DNA of 15,170 nucleotides from Maricaulis sp965657935 (GCA_965657935.1 CBFHQE010000072.1:1-15170); one strand, 5' to 3'; numbered from the stretch's first letter, positions 7,427-14,779 are shown. The notes: generated by a model not told the origin, from the sequence alone. Numbers and translations are program-made.

Positions 7427-9087
7427 CCCCAGGACGCCTTGCGATTTTGTGTGTCCGGCGCGCCCTGAGCGTCAGATTTTGCAAGCGCGACACCTTCCAA
7501 CGTGCGGCGCAAATCCTCAACATCGATCGGCTTTCCAAGCGCGCCATCCATGCCGCACTCCAGATACTGAGTGACCTGTTCGCGCATTAGGTTGGCCGTG
7601 AGCGCATAGATCGGGATCGGCTTCAAATCCGAATTGCTTTCCAGTCCCCGGATGGCCTGCGTCGCCTCCGGTCCGCTCATTTCCGGCATCATAACATCCA
7701 TCAGAATCACATCGAAGGATTCCTGCCGGAACATCTCCACGGCCTGGCGACCATTCTTGGCAAAAGCTGGTTTCACCCCCATGGGTTTGAGCAAAGCGCC
7801 CAAAACGATACGATTGGTCGCGTTGTCCTCGGCAGCAAGGACACGCAGTGACGCCAGCGAGACTTGTTGCCCATTTTCCGAGTGTGCATCGTCGCTCCCC
7901 GAAGGCGCCTCCGTAGCCTCCAGGGCCACTTCGACCCGGAAAACAGAACCGCGCTCCTCCTCGCTTCGGACCGAGATATTCCCCCCCATCTTCTCGACGA
8001 GATGTTTGCAGATTGCCAGCCCAAGTCCAGTCCCGCCGAACTTGCGAGCCGTGGTAACCTCTCCCTGCTGGAAGGGTTTGAACAGGCGGGCCTGAACATC
8101 TTCAGACATGCCGATCCCGCTGTCCTCGATCTCGAACACCAGCGGTGTCAGGCCGTCTTCACCCGCCTCCCCGAACTCGACGCGCAATTCCACGCCGCCG
8201 GACGGGGTAAATTTGATGGCATTGAAAACCAGGTTCGACAGGATCTGGCGCAGGCGTGTCTCATCCCCCATGAACCAGCCGCTGGCGGGGGATGCGACAT
8301 AGTGGAGACGTTTTTCAACGGCCTTCATGTGGAAAAGACCGGACGTGCCCTTGATCAGAGCACCCAGGTCAAAGGCGCGATGCTCCAGCTCCAGCTCACC
8401 GGCCTCGACCTTGGAATAGTCGAGAATCTCGTTGAGGATCGTCAGCAGACTGCGTCCGCTGTCGATCACGATGCCAAGAGCCTCGTTCTGTTCCGGGGAC
8501 AGTTCGGTGCCCGCCAGGAAATCCGCCATCCCCAAGACACCGTTGAGCGGTGTCCGGATCTCGTGGCTGACCGTCGCCAGAAACTGGGATTTGGCCTCAT
8601 TGGCCGCCTCCGCCTGTCGGGATTTTTCCTCGACTTCACGGGCAATACGTTGGGCATCATCCAGCAATTGCTGGTGCGTAACGCTGACCATATGAGTATC
8701 CAGCGTGCTGTCGGTCGGCGCAAAATCGCTAAAAGAGAGCATCTCCTCACCAATGCGGCCGTTCGCCGTGGGCACGTGGCCAACCAGAAGATGCAAGCGT
8801 CCCTCGTTCGGCAGTACAATGCCGCGGAGCCTCAGCTCGGGCTGAGCCAGGGACCGAACGATAATCGAGCGCAAATTCTCCGATTGCACGCACGCAATCA
8901 GGGCGTCGATATCGGTGAAACGTGGACGCTCGAATTCGAAACACTCAAGGAAATGGTGGCCGGGAAGTCCCGCCCCAAGGTGCCGGACCACTGACGGCCC
9001 GACATGCGCAATCTCGCCCGTCAGATCCAGCGCGAGTCGAGCCGGATAGAGCGCGTCGAGCGTGGCTGTATCGAGGTTCAACTCCAT
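7423..9087 (-). CDS. hybrid histidine kinase with HNOBA domain, H-NOX partner
   Basis: A 554-aa cytoplasmic sensor kinase with no membrane segment. Residues ~10-125 match HNOBA (haem-NO-binding associated; ALDLTGEIAHVGPSV then FLECFEFERPRF), the domain that docks H-NOX in soluble guanylate cyclases and bacterial kinases. A coiled coil follows (~135-165, EVEEKSRQAEAANEAKSQF). The HisKA H-box SHEIRTPLNG gives phospho-acceptor His175. The ATPase has Asn289 (N box), Asp322 in EDSGIG and a GGTGLGLAI lid. The C-terminal receiver (~417-540) has acidic DN residues, phospho-acceptor Asp464 in MDVMMP, and a late GKP lysine. So phosphate should pass His175 to Asp464 and then to an unlinked Hpt or regulator not seen here. 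The start at 9087 lies 6 nt after the H-NOX stop, implying translational coupling. The prediction is NO-controlled autophosphorylation. Confidence 0.93.
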   Translation of the reverse strand: MELNLDTATLDALYPARLALDLTGEIAHVGPSVVRHLGAGLPGHHFLECFEFERPRFTDIDALIACVQSENLRSIIVRSLAQPELRLRGIVLPNEGRLHLLVGHVPTANGRIGEEMLSFSDFAPTDSTLDTHMVSVTHQQLLDDAQRIAREVEEKSRQAEAANEAKSQFLATVSHEIRTPLNGVLGMADFLAGTELSPEQNEALGIVIDSGRSLLTILNEILDYSKVEAGELELEHRAFDLGALIKGTSGLFHMKAVEKRLHYVASPASGWFMGDETRLRQILSNLVFNAIKFTPSGGVELRVEFGEAGEDGLTPLVFEIEDSGIGMSEDVQARLFKPFQQGEVTTARKFGGTGLGLAICKHLVEKMGGNISVRSEEERGSVFRVEVALEATEAPSGSDDAHSENGQQVSLASLRVLAAEDNATNRIVLGALLKPMGVKPAFAKNGRQAVEMFRQESFDVILMDVMMPEMSGPEATQAIRGLESNSDLKPIPIYALTANLMREQVTQYLECGMDGALGKPIDVEDLRRTLEGVALAKSDAQGAPDTQNRKASWG

Positions 9088-9093
9088 GAAATG

Positions 9094-9642
9094 CTATGCC
9101 GCCTCGGCGAGTTCACGTTTCACCGCGAATTCGACATGGTCCGCACGAAGTACGAAGCTCACCTCTCCCGTATCACCAAAACGGTCAAGAAGGCCCTCAA
9201 GCAGACCTTTGACAAAGGCCTCAAGCCCGGATCGTGACGATCTGTATTCAACGTAGATATCTCGACCTTCAACGCGGGAAACATAAAAAGACGGCATCTC
9301 CGCATCCGGCATGGTCGACTTGATGCTGGTATGCATGCGATCGAGATTTTCAAGCAGGGTCTCAAGATCATTTCCCGCCATCTCAAGCACCGAGCCGTAG
9401 CTCGTGGAGGCCGCGAATTCGATCCAGTAACGTCCGAAGGCGGACAGCAACTCCTCGATCGGCATCCCGGTAACGTCCTGGATTGCGCCAATCAGCGTGA
9501 GAGTAACCTCATCATCATAAGTCTGGGCGCTGATGAAATGCTCTTCGTGCAAACCGCTAGTCGCCAGGATTTTTGACCAGGTAGCTTCATCAGCGACTGC
9601 GTGCACCATCTGACGCGCCGCCTGGTGGATCATGCCATACAT
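9094..9642 (-). CDS. H-NOX haem-binding nitric oxide sensor
   Basis: A 182-aa stand-alone H-NOX (HNOB) protein. It begins MYGMIH, the usual H-NOX start. Proximal haem ligand His104 lies in NLDRMH; PSF at 117-119 follows, and the haem-propionate motif Y-x-S-x-R is complete (Tyr133, Ser135, Arg137). By register with the Thermoanaerobacter O2-binding H-NOX (His102, Tyr140), the distal tyrosine position holds Ala142. This points to an NO-selective sensor that excludes O2. The ATG at 9642 is preceded by GGGGGA 7 nt upstream; a TTG at 9696 would add 18 unconserved residues and is rejected. It sits directly upstream of its predicted kinase partner and 71 bp downstream of a nitroreductase on the same strand. 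In characterised systems, NO binding to H-NOX usually inhibits kinase autophosphorylation; whether that holds here is unknown. Confidence 0.94.
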   Translation of the reverse strand: MYGMIHQAARQMVHAVADEATWSKILATSGLHEEHFISAQTYDDEVTLTLIGAIQDVTGMPIEELLSAFGRYWIEFAASTSYGSVLEMAGNDLETLLENLDRMHTSIKSTMPDAEMPSFYVSRVEGRDIYVEYRSSRSGLEAFVKGLLEGLLDRFGDTGEVSFVLRADHVEFAVKRELAEAA

Positions 9643-9713
9643 ATATGCTTCCCCCGATTCCCTCTGTGAGTTGGGAATGGTTTCACAAAACCACAAACTA
9701 GCTCTTAACCGCG

Positions 9714-10385
9714 TCAGATCCAGCTCGAGATATCGTCGAGTGACTTCTTGATCAGCGCGTGCTCCGGCACGGTCGCATCTGTTGTGGGATAGCCGGCAAC
9801 AATCAACATATAGGCCTTTTCACCCTTGGGGCGCTCACAGACCTCGTTGAGGAAACGCATCGGATTGGGCGTGTGGGTCAGCGTCACCAGACCGGCCTGG
9901 TGCAGGGCTGCCAGCATGAATCCACAGGCAATGCCAACACTCTCATTGATGTAGTAATTCTTGCGGCTTTCCTCGACCGTCACGCCGCCACGTTTCTGCG
10001 CGAAGACAGCGATGATCACCGGGGCATGTTCCAGGAAGGGCTTTTCGGCATCGGTTCCCAATGGCGTCAAAGCATCGAGCCATTCCTCGCCCGCCTTGCC
10101 GGTATAGAAGGCCCGCTCCTCCTCCTCGGCCGCCTCGCGCAGGGCCTTGCGTTTGGCCCCGTCCTCGATGACGGAGAAATGCCAGGGCTGGTGATTGGCG
10201 CCAGACGGTGCAGACCCCGCCGCCTTGATGGCTTCCTCGACGATGCGGCGATCCACCGGGCGTTCGGCAAAATCACGTACGCTGCGGCGGCGCTTGAGGT
10301 CCTCGGTAAACTCCGTCACCCGGGAAAGCATCTCCTCCGCGGGATATTCCACATAACCTTGGAGCGGAACGCGTTTTTCAGTCAT
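9714..10385 (-). CDS. nitroreductase-fold flavoprotein, iodotyrosine deiodinase-like
   Basis: An FMN-dependent nitroreductase-fold enzyme, 223 aa. RRRSVR (32-37) supplies the phosphate-binding arginines and SAPSGANHQPWHF (58-70) the flavin pocket. Glu90, Tyr94 and Lys115 have exactly the spacing (4 and 21) of the substrate-lid triad Glu157/Tyr161/Lys182 in human iodotyrosine deiodinase. ESVGIACGF and the THTPNP segment also match this subfamily, as does GYPTTDATVPE at the end. The known activity is reductive dehalogenation of halotyrosines; other members reduce nitroaromatics, so substrate is inferred. There is no N-terminal membrane anchor, as in other bacterial homologues. The ATG at 10385 follows AAGGG by about 7 nt; a GTG one codon earlier is possible. 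It stands just upstream of H-NOX and its kinase, hinting at shared regulation. Confidence 0.88.
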   Translation of the reverse strand: MTEKRVPLQGYVEYPAEEMLSRVTEFTEDLKRRRSVRDFAERPVDRRIVEEAIKAAGSAPSGANHQPWHFSVIEDGAKRKALREAAEEEERAFYTGKAGEEWLDALTPLGTDAEKPFLEHAPVIIAVFAQKRGGVTVEESRKNYYINESVGIACGFMLAALHQAGLVTLTHTPNPMRFLNEVCERPKGEKAYMLIVAGYPTTDATVPEHALIKKSLDDISSWI

Positions 10386-10462
10386 CACTAGCCCTTTGCA
10401 GACCCTTCGGTTCTTGTGCCGCCAAATAGTGGCTAGCGACGCCTTCGGGTCCAGATGATTTG

Positions 10463-12049
10463 TCAGTCCGCTTCCTGAGCCATCTGTTCCGGCGTCAGCT
10501 TGTGAAGGAATTCGTCACGAAACCGGAAGCCAATGATCCGCTGACCATCCTCGGAAAGTTCAAACCGCGTGCTCACGGTTCGATAGGGCAGAATCTCAAA
10601 ACGAATACCTTCAGACACCGGCTCGGCCGTAGCTGGCGCCGGATTGGCATGTCCGTTGAAGACGCGAAACTCACCGTTTTCATGGCGGACATGCATTGTG
10701 CCCAGGGTTTCGGAGCGATAGCTACCAACATAGGCAGACGGCTACAGGCTGAGTTGCCACTCGGTCTGTTGTCTAGTGTCTTCTCGCCCGACAAAAACCT
10801 CCAATTGATTGTCGCGATCCCCAATCAATTGCTGCAGCAGGCCCTCAGCGCGTTCCTCGGCCTGCTCATACCCTGTAAGCCGGTCGTAGACATAATTCGC
10901 GATGACATCGACGAGGAAAAAGGATGCCGTGTCATCATTGGTGAAGACGGCAACACCGATATCCCTGTCCGGCAAATAGGAAATGTGGGCTCTGGCGCCG
11001 GTAAAGGAACCAAAATGGTGGACAAGCTCATCATCCCGATAAGGGCCTATATACCAACCAAGACCATAGAAATCGCGCGAATACATTCCCGCGAAAACCG
11101 TCCCCACTTCGACCAGGTGCTCCCGAGTCTGCGCTACATCCGGCGCTGCGAAGATCCGTTGCCCGTCCAGCATCCCGTCAGTGGTCAGGATCTCGAGCCA
11201 GCGCGCTGCGTCATGTGCACTCATGATGGTGCCACCCGCGGAATGCAGCGTCGCGTCAGACTTGGAGAGCGGTAATGGCAGAGGGCCATCCGGGTGGGTC
11301 GACCGGTGGGGCCAAGCCAGCGTCCAGCCCAGCCGCTCGACATCGGAAATTCGCTACGAGGTGCGCGTCATGCCCGCTGGTGCGTAGATTTCGCGCTCAA
11401 GGAGGTCTTACCAATCCGACCCCAGCTCACGATCGGTCATGAGTGTCAGCATGTTATAGCCGATATTTGTGTATTCGAATGTGCCCAGCGGAGCATCCGA
11501 ATTCAGCCGAGCGGCCCCGAGCAATGCCCACATGCTCTCACGATCATGCTCACCGGAATAGGCAAAGCGGAAACCAAACGGGAAATGTTCGATACCGTGC
11601 GAGTGACTGAGCAGGTCGCGCAACCGAATGGCCCGTGTGTCAATCGTGTCTGGAAAGGGAGCCTGTGGCGCGAAGTCCGCTATAGACGCGTCCAGATCCA
11701 GCGCGCCACGATTGTGCAAAATATTCATGGCCAGCCCGGTAAAAGACTTCGTCGCGGACGCGATATAGAATGTCGTATCCTCATCAACCGGCTGTCCAGT
11801 CTCGACATGAGCAACGCCGAAACCGCGTGCATACCGACCCGAGGGGGTCGAGACAGCAAGCGCGAGCCCGGGAACAACGCCCAGCTCAGCCATCGCTCGC
11901 TCGACAAATGCGGTTATCTCCGCTTGCTCGGTTTCCCAGCTGATTTCAGGGGCAACCTCGGAAAGTGTTGCGGGCGCGCTGGCGAGCCCGCTAGCACCAG
12001 ACACAATCGACACAACCAAAGCAACAGTACACGCCTTGCAAGCAAACAT
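10463..12049 (-). pseudogene. serine beta-lactamase-like hydrolase with three in-frame stops
   Basis: One continuous reading frame of 529 codons encodes an exported serine hydrolase of the class C beta-lactamase/penicillin-binding-protein fold. The signal peptide (MFACKACTVALVVSIVSGAS) is followed by S-x-x-K as SATK (Ser98, Lys101), Y-x-N as YTN (Tyr193, Asn195), and the third motif HSAGG from His269. A C-terminal domain of about 100 residues resembles the tail common in esterase-type members. In-frame stops interrupt it: TAA at codon 214 (11410-11408), TAG at codon 232 (11356-11354) and TAG at codon 436 (10744-10742). The frame is unbroken across all three, without any frameshift. The first stop would remove the third motif, so a normal product would be inactive. 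The ATG at 12049 has GAGGAG 8 nt upstream; a GTG at 12058 overlaps that site. Most likely a young pseudogene. Confidence 0.85.
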
Positions 12050-12066
12050 GATTTTCACTCCTCACT

Positions 12067-12164
12067 GAAAACGCGCGCATGATGCACGGGACGTTTTCCA
12101 ACCCTTGTTTGCACTTGGTTGCCGCGAGGCATGTGTTTGGATGCAGACAGGCTGCGCCCTGTCT
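12067..12164. other. two hairpins in the gap between tdh and the hydrolase
   Basis: The 159-bp gap (12050-12208) holds GAAAACG...CGTTTTC (12067-12073 with 12092-12098), just upstream of the hydrolase start, and a perfect AGACAGG / CCTGTCT hairpin (12145-12151 with 12158-12164, 6-nt loop). Neither has a T-run, so they are not standard terminators. They could be an operator and a transcript-end structure. I see no gene here. Confidence 0.35.
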
Positions 12165-12208
12165 CCCTGACCGGATGAGAATATAGTAAGTAAAGCCGCC
12201 GGACGGCC

Positions 12209-13237
12209 CTAATCCCAGTCGAGCACGACCTTGCCGGACTTGCCGGAACGCATGGCGTCGAAACCCTTCTGGAAGTTATCGGCAGCATAGCTGTGAGTGA
12301 TGATGCGGGAGACGTCGAGCCCGCTCTCCAGCATGGCGATCATCTTGTACCAGGTCTCGAACATCTCTCGGCCGTAAATGCCTTCCAGGCGAATGGCCTT
12401 GAGCACCAGCTTGCCAAAATCAACCGGGACCGGTTTGGACGGCAGGCCGAGCATGGCGATCTTGCCCCCCATGATCATCTTGTCGAGCATGGTGTCAAAG
12501 GCCTGCGGCGCGCCGGACATTTCAAGCCCGACATCAAACCCCTCGGACATTTTCAGCTCGTGCATGACATCGCCAAGGTCTTCCTTGGAGACGTCAACCG
12601 CACGGATATTCGGCGCCACTTGCCCAGCCAGGTGCAGGCGATGCGTGTTGATATCCGTCAACACGACGTGACGGGCTCCGACATGGCGCGCGATCGCGGC
12701 GGCCATGATGCCAATGGGCCCGGCGCCGGTGATCAGTACATCCTCGCCGATAAGATCGAATTTCAGCGCTGTGTGCACAGCATTGCCGAGCGGGTCGAGA
12801 ATAGCTCCCAGCTCGTCGCTGACGGCATCGGGCAGCGGCACGACATTGAAAGCGGGCAAACACAAATATTCCGCGAACGCACCTGGCGCATTGACGCCGA
12901 TGCCCCGCGTTTCCGGATCCAGATGGAAGCGCCCGGCCCTCACAGCACGGGAAGCATCGCCAACAACATGCCCCTCACCGGAGACACGCTGTCCCTTTTT
13001 TACGCGGGTGACATTGCCGCCAATATCTACAATCTCGCCGGCATATTCGTGCCCGACGACCATGGGTGTCGGCACGTTTTTAGCGGCCCAGTCATCCCAG
13101 TTGTAAATGTGGATGTCGGTGCCGCAGATGGCCGTTCGCTTGATCTTGATGAGAACATCATCCGGGCCGATCTGCGGCTCGGGAACATCCTCCATCCAGA
13201 TACCTTCTTCAGGCTTCGCCTTCACCAGCGCTTTCAT
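12209..13237 (-). CDS. tdh: L-threonine 3-dehydrogenase lacking the structural zinc site
   Basis: An NAD-dependent medium-chain dehydrogenase that oxidises threonine to 2-amino-3-ketobutyrate, normally passed to the Kbl ligase to give glycine and acetyl-CoA. It is 342 aa and collinear with E. coli Tdh (341 aa). Catalytic-zinc residues Cys38, His63 and Glu64 are present, with Thr40 and His43 of the CGTDIH relay, the NAD motif GAGPIG at 171-176, and the diagnostic YGREMFETWYKM. The four structural-zinc cysteines of E. coli (93, 96, 99, 107) are replaced by Gly, Ser, Val and Asp, so that lobe must fold without zinc. The second ATG (13237) fits the family start, with GGAGGG 5 nt upstream; the first (13240) would be too close. 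It overlaps the upstream membrane-protein gene by 29 nt, implying coupled translation. No kbl gene is adjacent. Confidence 0.95.
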   Translation of the reverse strand: MKALVKAKPEEGIWMEDVPEPQIGPDDVLIKIKRTAICGTDIHIYNWDDWAAKNVPTPMVVGHEYAGEIVDIGGNVTRVKKGQRVSGEGHVVGDASRAVRAGRFHLDPETRGIGVNAPGAFAEYLCLPAFNVVPLPDAVSDELGAILDPLGNAVHTALKFDLIGEDVLITGAGPIGIMAAAIARHVGARHVVLTDINTHRLHLAGQVAPNIRAVDVSKEDLGDVMHELKMSEGFDVGLEMSGAPQAFDTMLDKMIMGGKIAMLGLPSKPVPVDFGKLVLKAIRLEGIYGREMFETWYKMIAMLESGLDVSRIITHSYAADNFQKGFDAMRSGKSGKVVLDWD

Positions 13238-13925
13238 CATCGCCCTCCGCGGATTCGTCTTTGGCGCGAAGATACATCACCGCGGCGACAGGGAAAGTCA
13301 GCATGAACGGCACAAGCAGTTGATTGGCCCAGTTGAACACCGCCGGGTCAGCTTGGGCGACATAACTCGCACCAATGCCAAACGCCGCCAATGCGGGAAA
13401 GATGGCCAACAGGCGACGACGGGCCAGGGCCATGATCGCAGCGAGCACAGCGGCGTATCCGGCGATCGCTCCCCATTTGATCCAGGTATGTCCCCACATC
13501 GCGTCCAGACGCGCTGTCGGGTCCTCCCCTGCGTCCAGATCAGCCAGGATGCGATTGGCAACCTCATTTTCCGCCCAGTCCGCACCAATGGTCGCAGCAG
13601 CCAGGGCCAATCCTAGCCAGGCCAGCTTGGCGCCACGCACACCGAGTGCAAAGAAAAATGCCATGGCCATGCCGCCATAGGCCAACGGGAACCACTTATC
13701 CAGTGCCTGCAAATGCATCAGATGTTCACGCAGGGCCGCGTTTTCAGGGCCTGCGATAAAAGCAAGATCAGCGATTGAAGTCGCAAAATAGAGCGCAAAC
13801 AATGGACGCTGAAACCCGTTGAGATCCGCCTCTGCCTGCAAGGGCCCGGGCTGGCCCATAAGACCGGCAAAAACCAGCGTCACCACAGTCAGGGCTATGG
13901 TCAGGAACAAACCGAGACGCGCCAT
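13209..13925 (-). CDS. multi-pass membrane protein of unknown function
   Basis: A 238-aa integral membrane protein with about six to seven hydrophobic segments (around residues 4-24, 42-58, 80-98, 100-118, 147-167, 170-188 and 198-220). It ends in an acidic tail (DESAEGDDESAGEGEA) that probably lies free in the cytoplasm or periplasm. I recognise no family signature. A few charged or aromatic residues lie between helices, such as GADWAENEVANRIL and MWGHTWIKW, which may be functional. The ATG at 13925 has GGGGAG 7 nt upstream. Its 3' end overlaps the start of tdh by 29 nt, so the two are very likely one operon. A role in threonine or amino-acid transport would be guesswork; it has neither the length nor motifs of known threonine carriers. 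Confidence 0.8.
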   Translation of the reverse strand: MARLGLFLTIALTVVTLVFAGLMGQPGPLQAEADLNGFQRPLFALYFATSIADLAFIAGPENAALREHLMHLQALDKWFPLAYGGMAMAFFFALGVRGAKLAWLGLALAAATIGADWAENEVANRILADLDAGEDPTARLDAMWGHTWIKWGAIAGYAAVLAAIMALARRRLLAIFPALAAFGIGASYVAQADPAVFNWANQLLVPFMLTFPVAAVMYLRAKDESAEGDDESAGEGEA

Positions 13926-14225
13926 GATATCTCTCCCCTCGTCAATCCGCTGAAGCTTTCACAGGGCTGACGAGCTGGCAAGCGCGGCGCGAGAACAGAG
14001 CAAACTTATCTCCACCTCCGTGAGCACGCACATGATGGCCTGACTGATCCTTGCTCGCGGTGCACTGCGGACGGGTTCACGGTGGTGCTGACGGGGCTGA
14101 TTAAACCCGTCTTAATTGGCTTCACCGCGTTGCGTACGGTCCGCCAGGACGCCCGCATTGCCCACCAATGCTTATCATCACTTCGTTCCTGCGGACCGTC
14201 GCAATGACCACACACCCTGTACCCA
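13926..14225. other. 300-bp gene-free stretch upstream of the membrane-protein gene
   Basis: No convincing coding region. It holds the 5' leader of the membrane-protein/tdh operon (nearest 13926), a GACGGG / CCCGTC hairpin (14090-14095 with 14106-14111) and the nested inverted repeat at 14130-14204. A minus-strand 69-codon frame at 14006-14215 has low-complexity, Arg-rich composition and no ribosome-binding site. Confidence 0.6.
14130..14204. repeat. nested inverted repeat, possible interspersed palindromic element
   Basis: Imperfect arms of 22 and 21 nt (14130-14151 and 14184-14204, about 20 matching positions, with a perfect 9-bp core ACGGTCCGC / GCGGACCGT) enclose a second hairpin GCATTG-CCCAC-CAATGC (14155-14171). 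The minus strand reads GGTCATTGCGA at its outer edge, reminiscent of short interspersed palindromes seen in many bacterial genomes. There is only one copy in this window. Confidence 0.55.
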
Positions 14226-14255
14226 CAAAAAGAGCGGCTCCGATCGGAACCGCTC
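14226..14255 (-). terminator. rho-independent terminator after the small SPFH-tail-like gene
   Basis: On the minus strand GAGCGGTTCC / GGAGCCGCTC (14255-14246 with 14241-14232; one G-T wobble) with loop GATC is followed by TTTTT. It lies 22 nt after the stop codon of the gene at 14278-14664. Confidence 0.88.
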
Positions 14256-14277
14256 CCACGGGCGTGCCCGGCTCGAT

Positions 14278-14664
14278 TTACTGAGCGACGTGACGCGTCG
14301 CCTCCAGCAGCGGCAGACCGGCTTCAGTCGGGATATAGATGACATCCTGGCCGTTCTCACCCAGCGACTGGATCCACAGATAACGCAGATAACCCTCCGG
14401 CCCGCCAAGCCCCTCGGCGACGATGGCGTTGGCTTCAGCCACACCGTGCGCGCGGGCTACTTCTGCGGCCGCATTCAGCTCCTCTGCCTCAAGCCGCGCC
14501 TGGGCCTCAAGCACCGTGATGCGGCGGTTCTGCTCGGCGCGAACAAGCTCGGCTCGACCGGCCAGCTCCTGTTGCCAGACGCCATATTGCGGCAATCCCC
14601 ACAAGGCGGCTCCCAAGACAACCACGCCGGATATTCCCAAAGTCACTATCGAACCGGTTTTCAT
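14278..14664 (-). CDS. small membrane-anchored coiled-coil protein, SPFH-tail-like
   Basis: A 128-aa protein. Residues ~5-24 form one membrane anchor; residues ~30-80 are an Ala/Glu/Arg-rich helix (ELAGRAELVRAEQNRRITVL and onward) likely to be a coiled coil. A conserved-looking end follows, with GYLRYLWIQSL (91-101) and VIYIPTEAGLPLLEA (108-122). Anchor, charged A/E helix and a V-I-Y-I-P-T-type tail resemble the C-terminal half of stomatin/prohibitin/HflK-like proteins, but the SPFH core domain itself is missing. It may be a stand-alone oligomerising membrane scaffold; no function is established, and I am inferring from resemblance. The ATG at 14664 has GGGAGAA 5 nt upstream. It is a single-gene unit, bounded by a terminator and by the 74-bp gap to the neighbouring terminator. 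Confidence 0.8.
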   Translation of the reverse strand: MKTGSIVTLGISGVVVLGAALWGLPQYGVWQQELAGRAELVRAEQNRRITVLEAQARLEAEELNAAAEVARAHGVAEANAIVAEGLGGPEGYLRYLWIQSLGENGQDVIYIPTEAGLPLLEATRHVAQ

Positions 14665-14726
14665 ACAGTTCTCCCATCAACGCGAAAGAAATTATCCTCG
14701 CAATGACAACAGCTTATATGAATACT

Positions 14727-14779
14727 CAAAACGAAATAGAGGGATTGGATACGCCCCAATCCGGGGTATCCAATCCCTC
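14727..14779 (-). terminator. long hairpin terminator after the right-edge membrane protein
   Basis: A 13-bp perfect stem (GAGGGATTGGATA, 14739-14751, with 14767-14779) carries an inner CCCC/GGGG pair. On the minus strand it is followed by the T-rich tail TATTTCGTTTTG. It lies 29 nt after the stop codon of the gene at 14808. Confidence 0.75.

Noticed and set aside
7864..8994. A 376-codon plus-strand open frame
   Set aside because: It lies antisense to the H-NOX partner kinase, whose H-box, N-box, lid and receiver motifs are all intact on the minus strand; the frame is a GC-rich shadow with no family resemblance.
10463..12049. Genome-wide stop-codon reassignment to explain the three in-frame stops
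   Set aside because: TAG and TAA end many well-defined genes in this window at family-typical lengths (lytic transglycosylase, acyl-CoA ligase, H-NOX, kinase, tdh).
10460..12082. Two long plus-strand frames (10460-11275 and 11294-12082) opposite the broken hydrolase
   Set aside because: They could suggest a real gene on the other strand, but the minus strand has a signal peptide and three catalytic motifs in register, whereas these frames have no recognisable motif.
12190..12208. A GC-rich stem just after the tdh stop codon as a terminator
   Set aside because: Only about 4 bp of GCCG/CGGC pairs and the tail GGCTTTACTTA lacks a T-run.
12293..13306. A 337-codon plus-strand open frame
   Set aside because: It is antisense to tdh, which is recognisable along its full length.
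14006..14215. A 69-codon minus-strand frame in the gene-free stretch
   Set aside because: It crosses the inverted repeat, has no ribosome-binding site and has an unremarkable Arg/Ser-rich composition.
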